This document shows positions 63,618-64,000 of a stretch of 64,000 nucleotides of DNA, piece by piece (the first letter of the stretch is position 1; each line of letters opens with the position of its first letter). A program made the position numbers and the translations under genes. Below the pieces are notes generated by a model. That model did no database searches, was not told the origin of the DNA, and saw only the letters and a list, made by a program, of their open reading frames with translations. Origin of the DNA: Desulfobacterales bacterium (GTDB taxonomy: Bacteria; Desulfobacterota; Desulfobacteria; Desulfobacterales; JAQWFD01); contig JAQWFD010000005.1 in assembly GCA_028704555.1 (NCBI GenBank), positions 60,678 through 124,677 on the forward strand. The letters run 5' to 3'.

Positions 63618-64000
63618 GGCAGGTAAACCGTACCGAAGCCTTCCTTTAAATCTATTTCATGGCACCTTTTCACCTTCTTAAGATGCCGCTGCAAATCGTC
63701 CACAATCATCACTGGTAACATGGTCACCCGGTCCTTATGTCCCTTCCCGTCCCGAACAACGATCTGCCGATAGCCGAAATCAACATCCTTCACCCGCAGC
63801 CGGACACATTCCATAACGTGGAGACCGGCGCCGTACAGCAATTGCCCCATAAGCCAGCAAACGCCCTCCAGCTGCAGCAAAATCTGCTTTGTCTCCTGCC
63901 GAGTAAAAACCACAGGCAATTTTTCCGGTTTTTTGGCGCGAATCAGATCCCCGAATTCACCCGGATCCTTTTTTATTACTTCTTTATAAAGGAACACAAG
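63551..64000 (-). CDS. Integron-type tyrosine recombinase, partial
   Basis: An open frame continues off the right edge. The translation VRAKKPEKL-like region (DLIRAKKPEKLPVVFTRQET), then LLYGAGLHVMECVRLRVKDV and VVRDGKGHKDRVTML resembles environmental integron integrases, including the first catalytic Arg patch. Homology stops near YLPYAF (about 63620), and the frame then runs antisense through the RAYT fragment to a stop. The second patch (H-x-x-R) and catalytic Tyr are therefore missing. It is a truncated, probably dead integrase. Confidence 0.8.
   Translation of the reverse strand, partial: LVFLYKEVIKKDPGEFGDLIRAKKPEKLPVVFTRQETKQILLQLEGVCWLMGQLLYGAGLHVMECVRLRVKDVDFGYRQIVVRDGKGHKDRVTMLPVMIVDDLQRHLKKVKRCHEIDLKEGFGTVYLPYAFAPFFSRCFAFCNLASIHF

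Overview
The window reads as chromosome of a deltaproteobacterium, most likely a sulfate reducer of the Desulfobacterales (Desulfosarcina/Desulfococcus-like). This is inferred from gene content: a selenocysteine tRNA, PilS-PilR-pilA with a sigma-54 promoter, a carboxynorspermidine pathway, an N-type ATPase operon, an acetyl-CoA hydrolase/transferase-GNAT fusion, and intergenic DNA loaded with heptad and palindromic repeats. No rRNA or other species marker is present.

Layout. 0-9.7 kb: a possible 29-aa membrane peptide with terminator, metF, a PDO-like thioredoxin-fold protein with degenerate active sites, a YgiQ radical SAM protein, a UPF0126/TRIC-like membrane protein, a CheR lacking its N-terminal domain, the norspermidine pair (carboxynorspermidine synthase and nspC) and a sirtuin. 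9.7-15.5 kb: a co-directional thiol-redox/metal module (ArsR repressor, mini-thioredoxin, CSCS permease, periplasmic thioredoxin, CcdA, rhodanese, CDF exporter, MauE/DoxX) with two related palindromic operators and a strong terminator. 15.5-21 kb: RNase HI, tRNA-Sec with its own promoter, a PepT-like peptidase, pgpA, lepB, pyrC. 20.7-24.7 kb: a truncated pilin, pilA, pilR and pilS. 25-34 kb: a TauE half-protein, the CoA-transferase/GNAT fusion, rsmG, carB, an exported thioredoxin and a PurF homologue without its catalytic cysteine. 34.5-39.6 kb: MscS, CorA, an unrecognised wHTH-ended protein and a second MscS. 39.7-46.3 kb: a carbohydrate-catabolic island (gpmA, glgP, gapN-like, pfkB). 46.3-53.2 kb: a complete N-ATPase operon in the order atpD-C-Q-R-B-E-F-A-G. 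53.4-56.4 kb: leuB, a CGGC protein and a UPF0282-like metallo-hydrolase. 57-64 kb: an accessory zone with a GC-richer cardiolipin synthase, a VWA/TSP3/OmpA lipoprotein, remnants of REP-associated tyrosine transposases (RAYTs), an ABC ATPase remnant, an orphan methyltransferase-like gene and an integron-type tyrosine recombinase cut by the window edge.

How the parts connect. The glycogen phosphorylase, mutase, non-phosphorylating GAPDH and PfkB sit directly upstream of the N-ATPase, suggesting an energy/storage region. The redox module would carry reducing equivalents through CcdA to the periplasmic thioredoxin and rhodanese, with metal or metalloid export by the permease and CDF protein under ArsR control. 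PilS-PilR probably drives pilA through the -24/-12 promoter visible upstream of it.

The most unusual layer is intergenic. At least six families of short repeats recur: heptad tracts just before start codons or running into gene ends, an approximately 80-bp three-copy element, REP palindromes, a GTAGAAGAG hairpin, CAAGCGAAG blocks and long palindromes. They have reshaped the ends of several genes.
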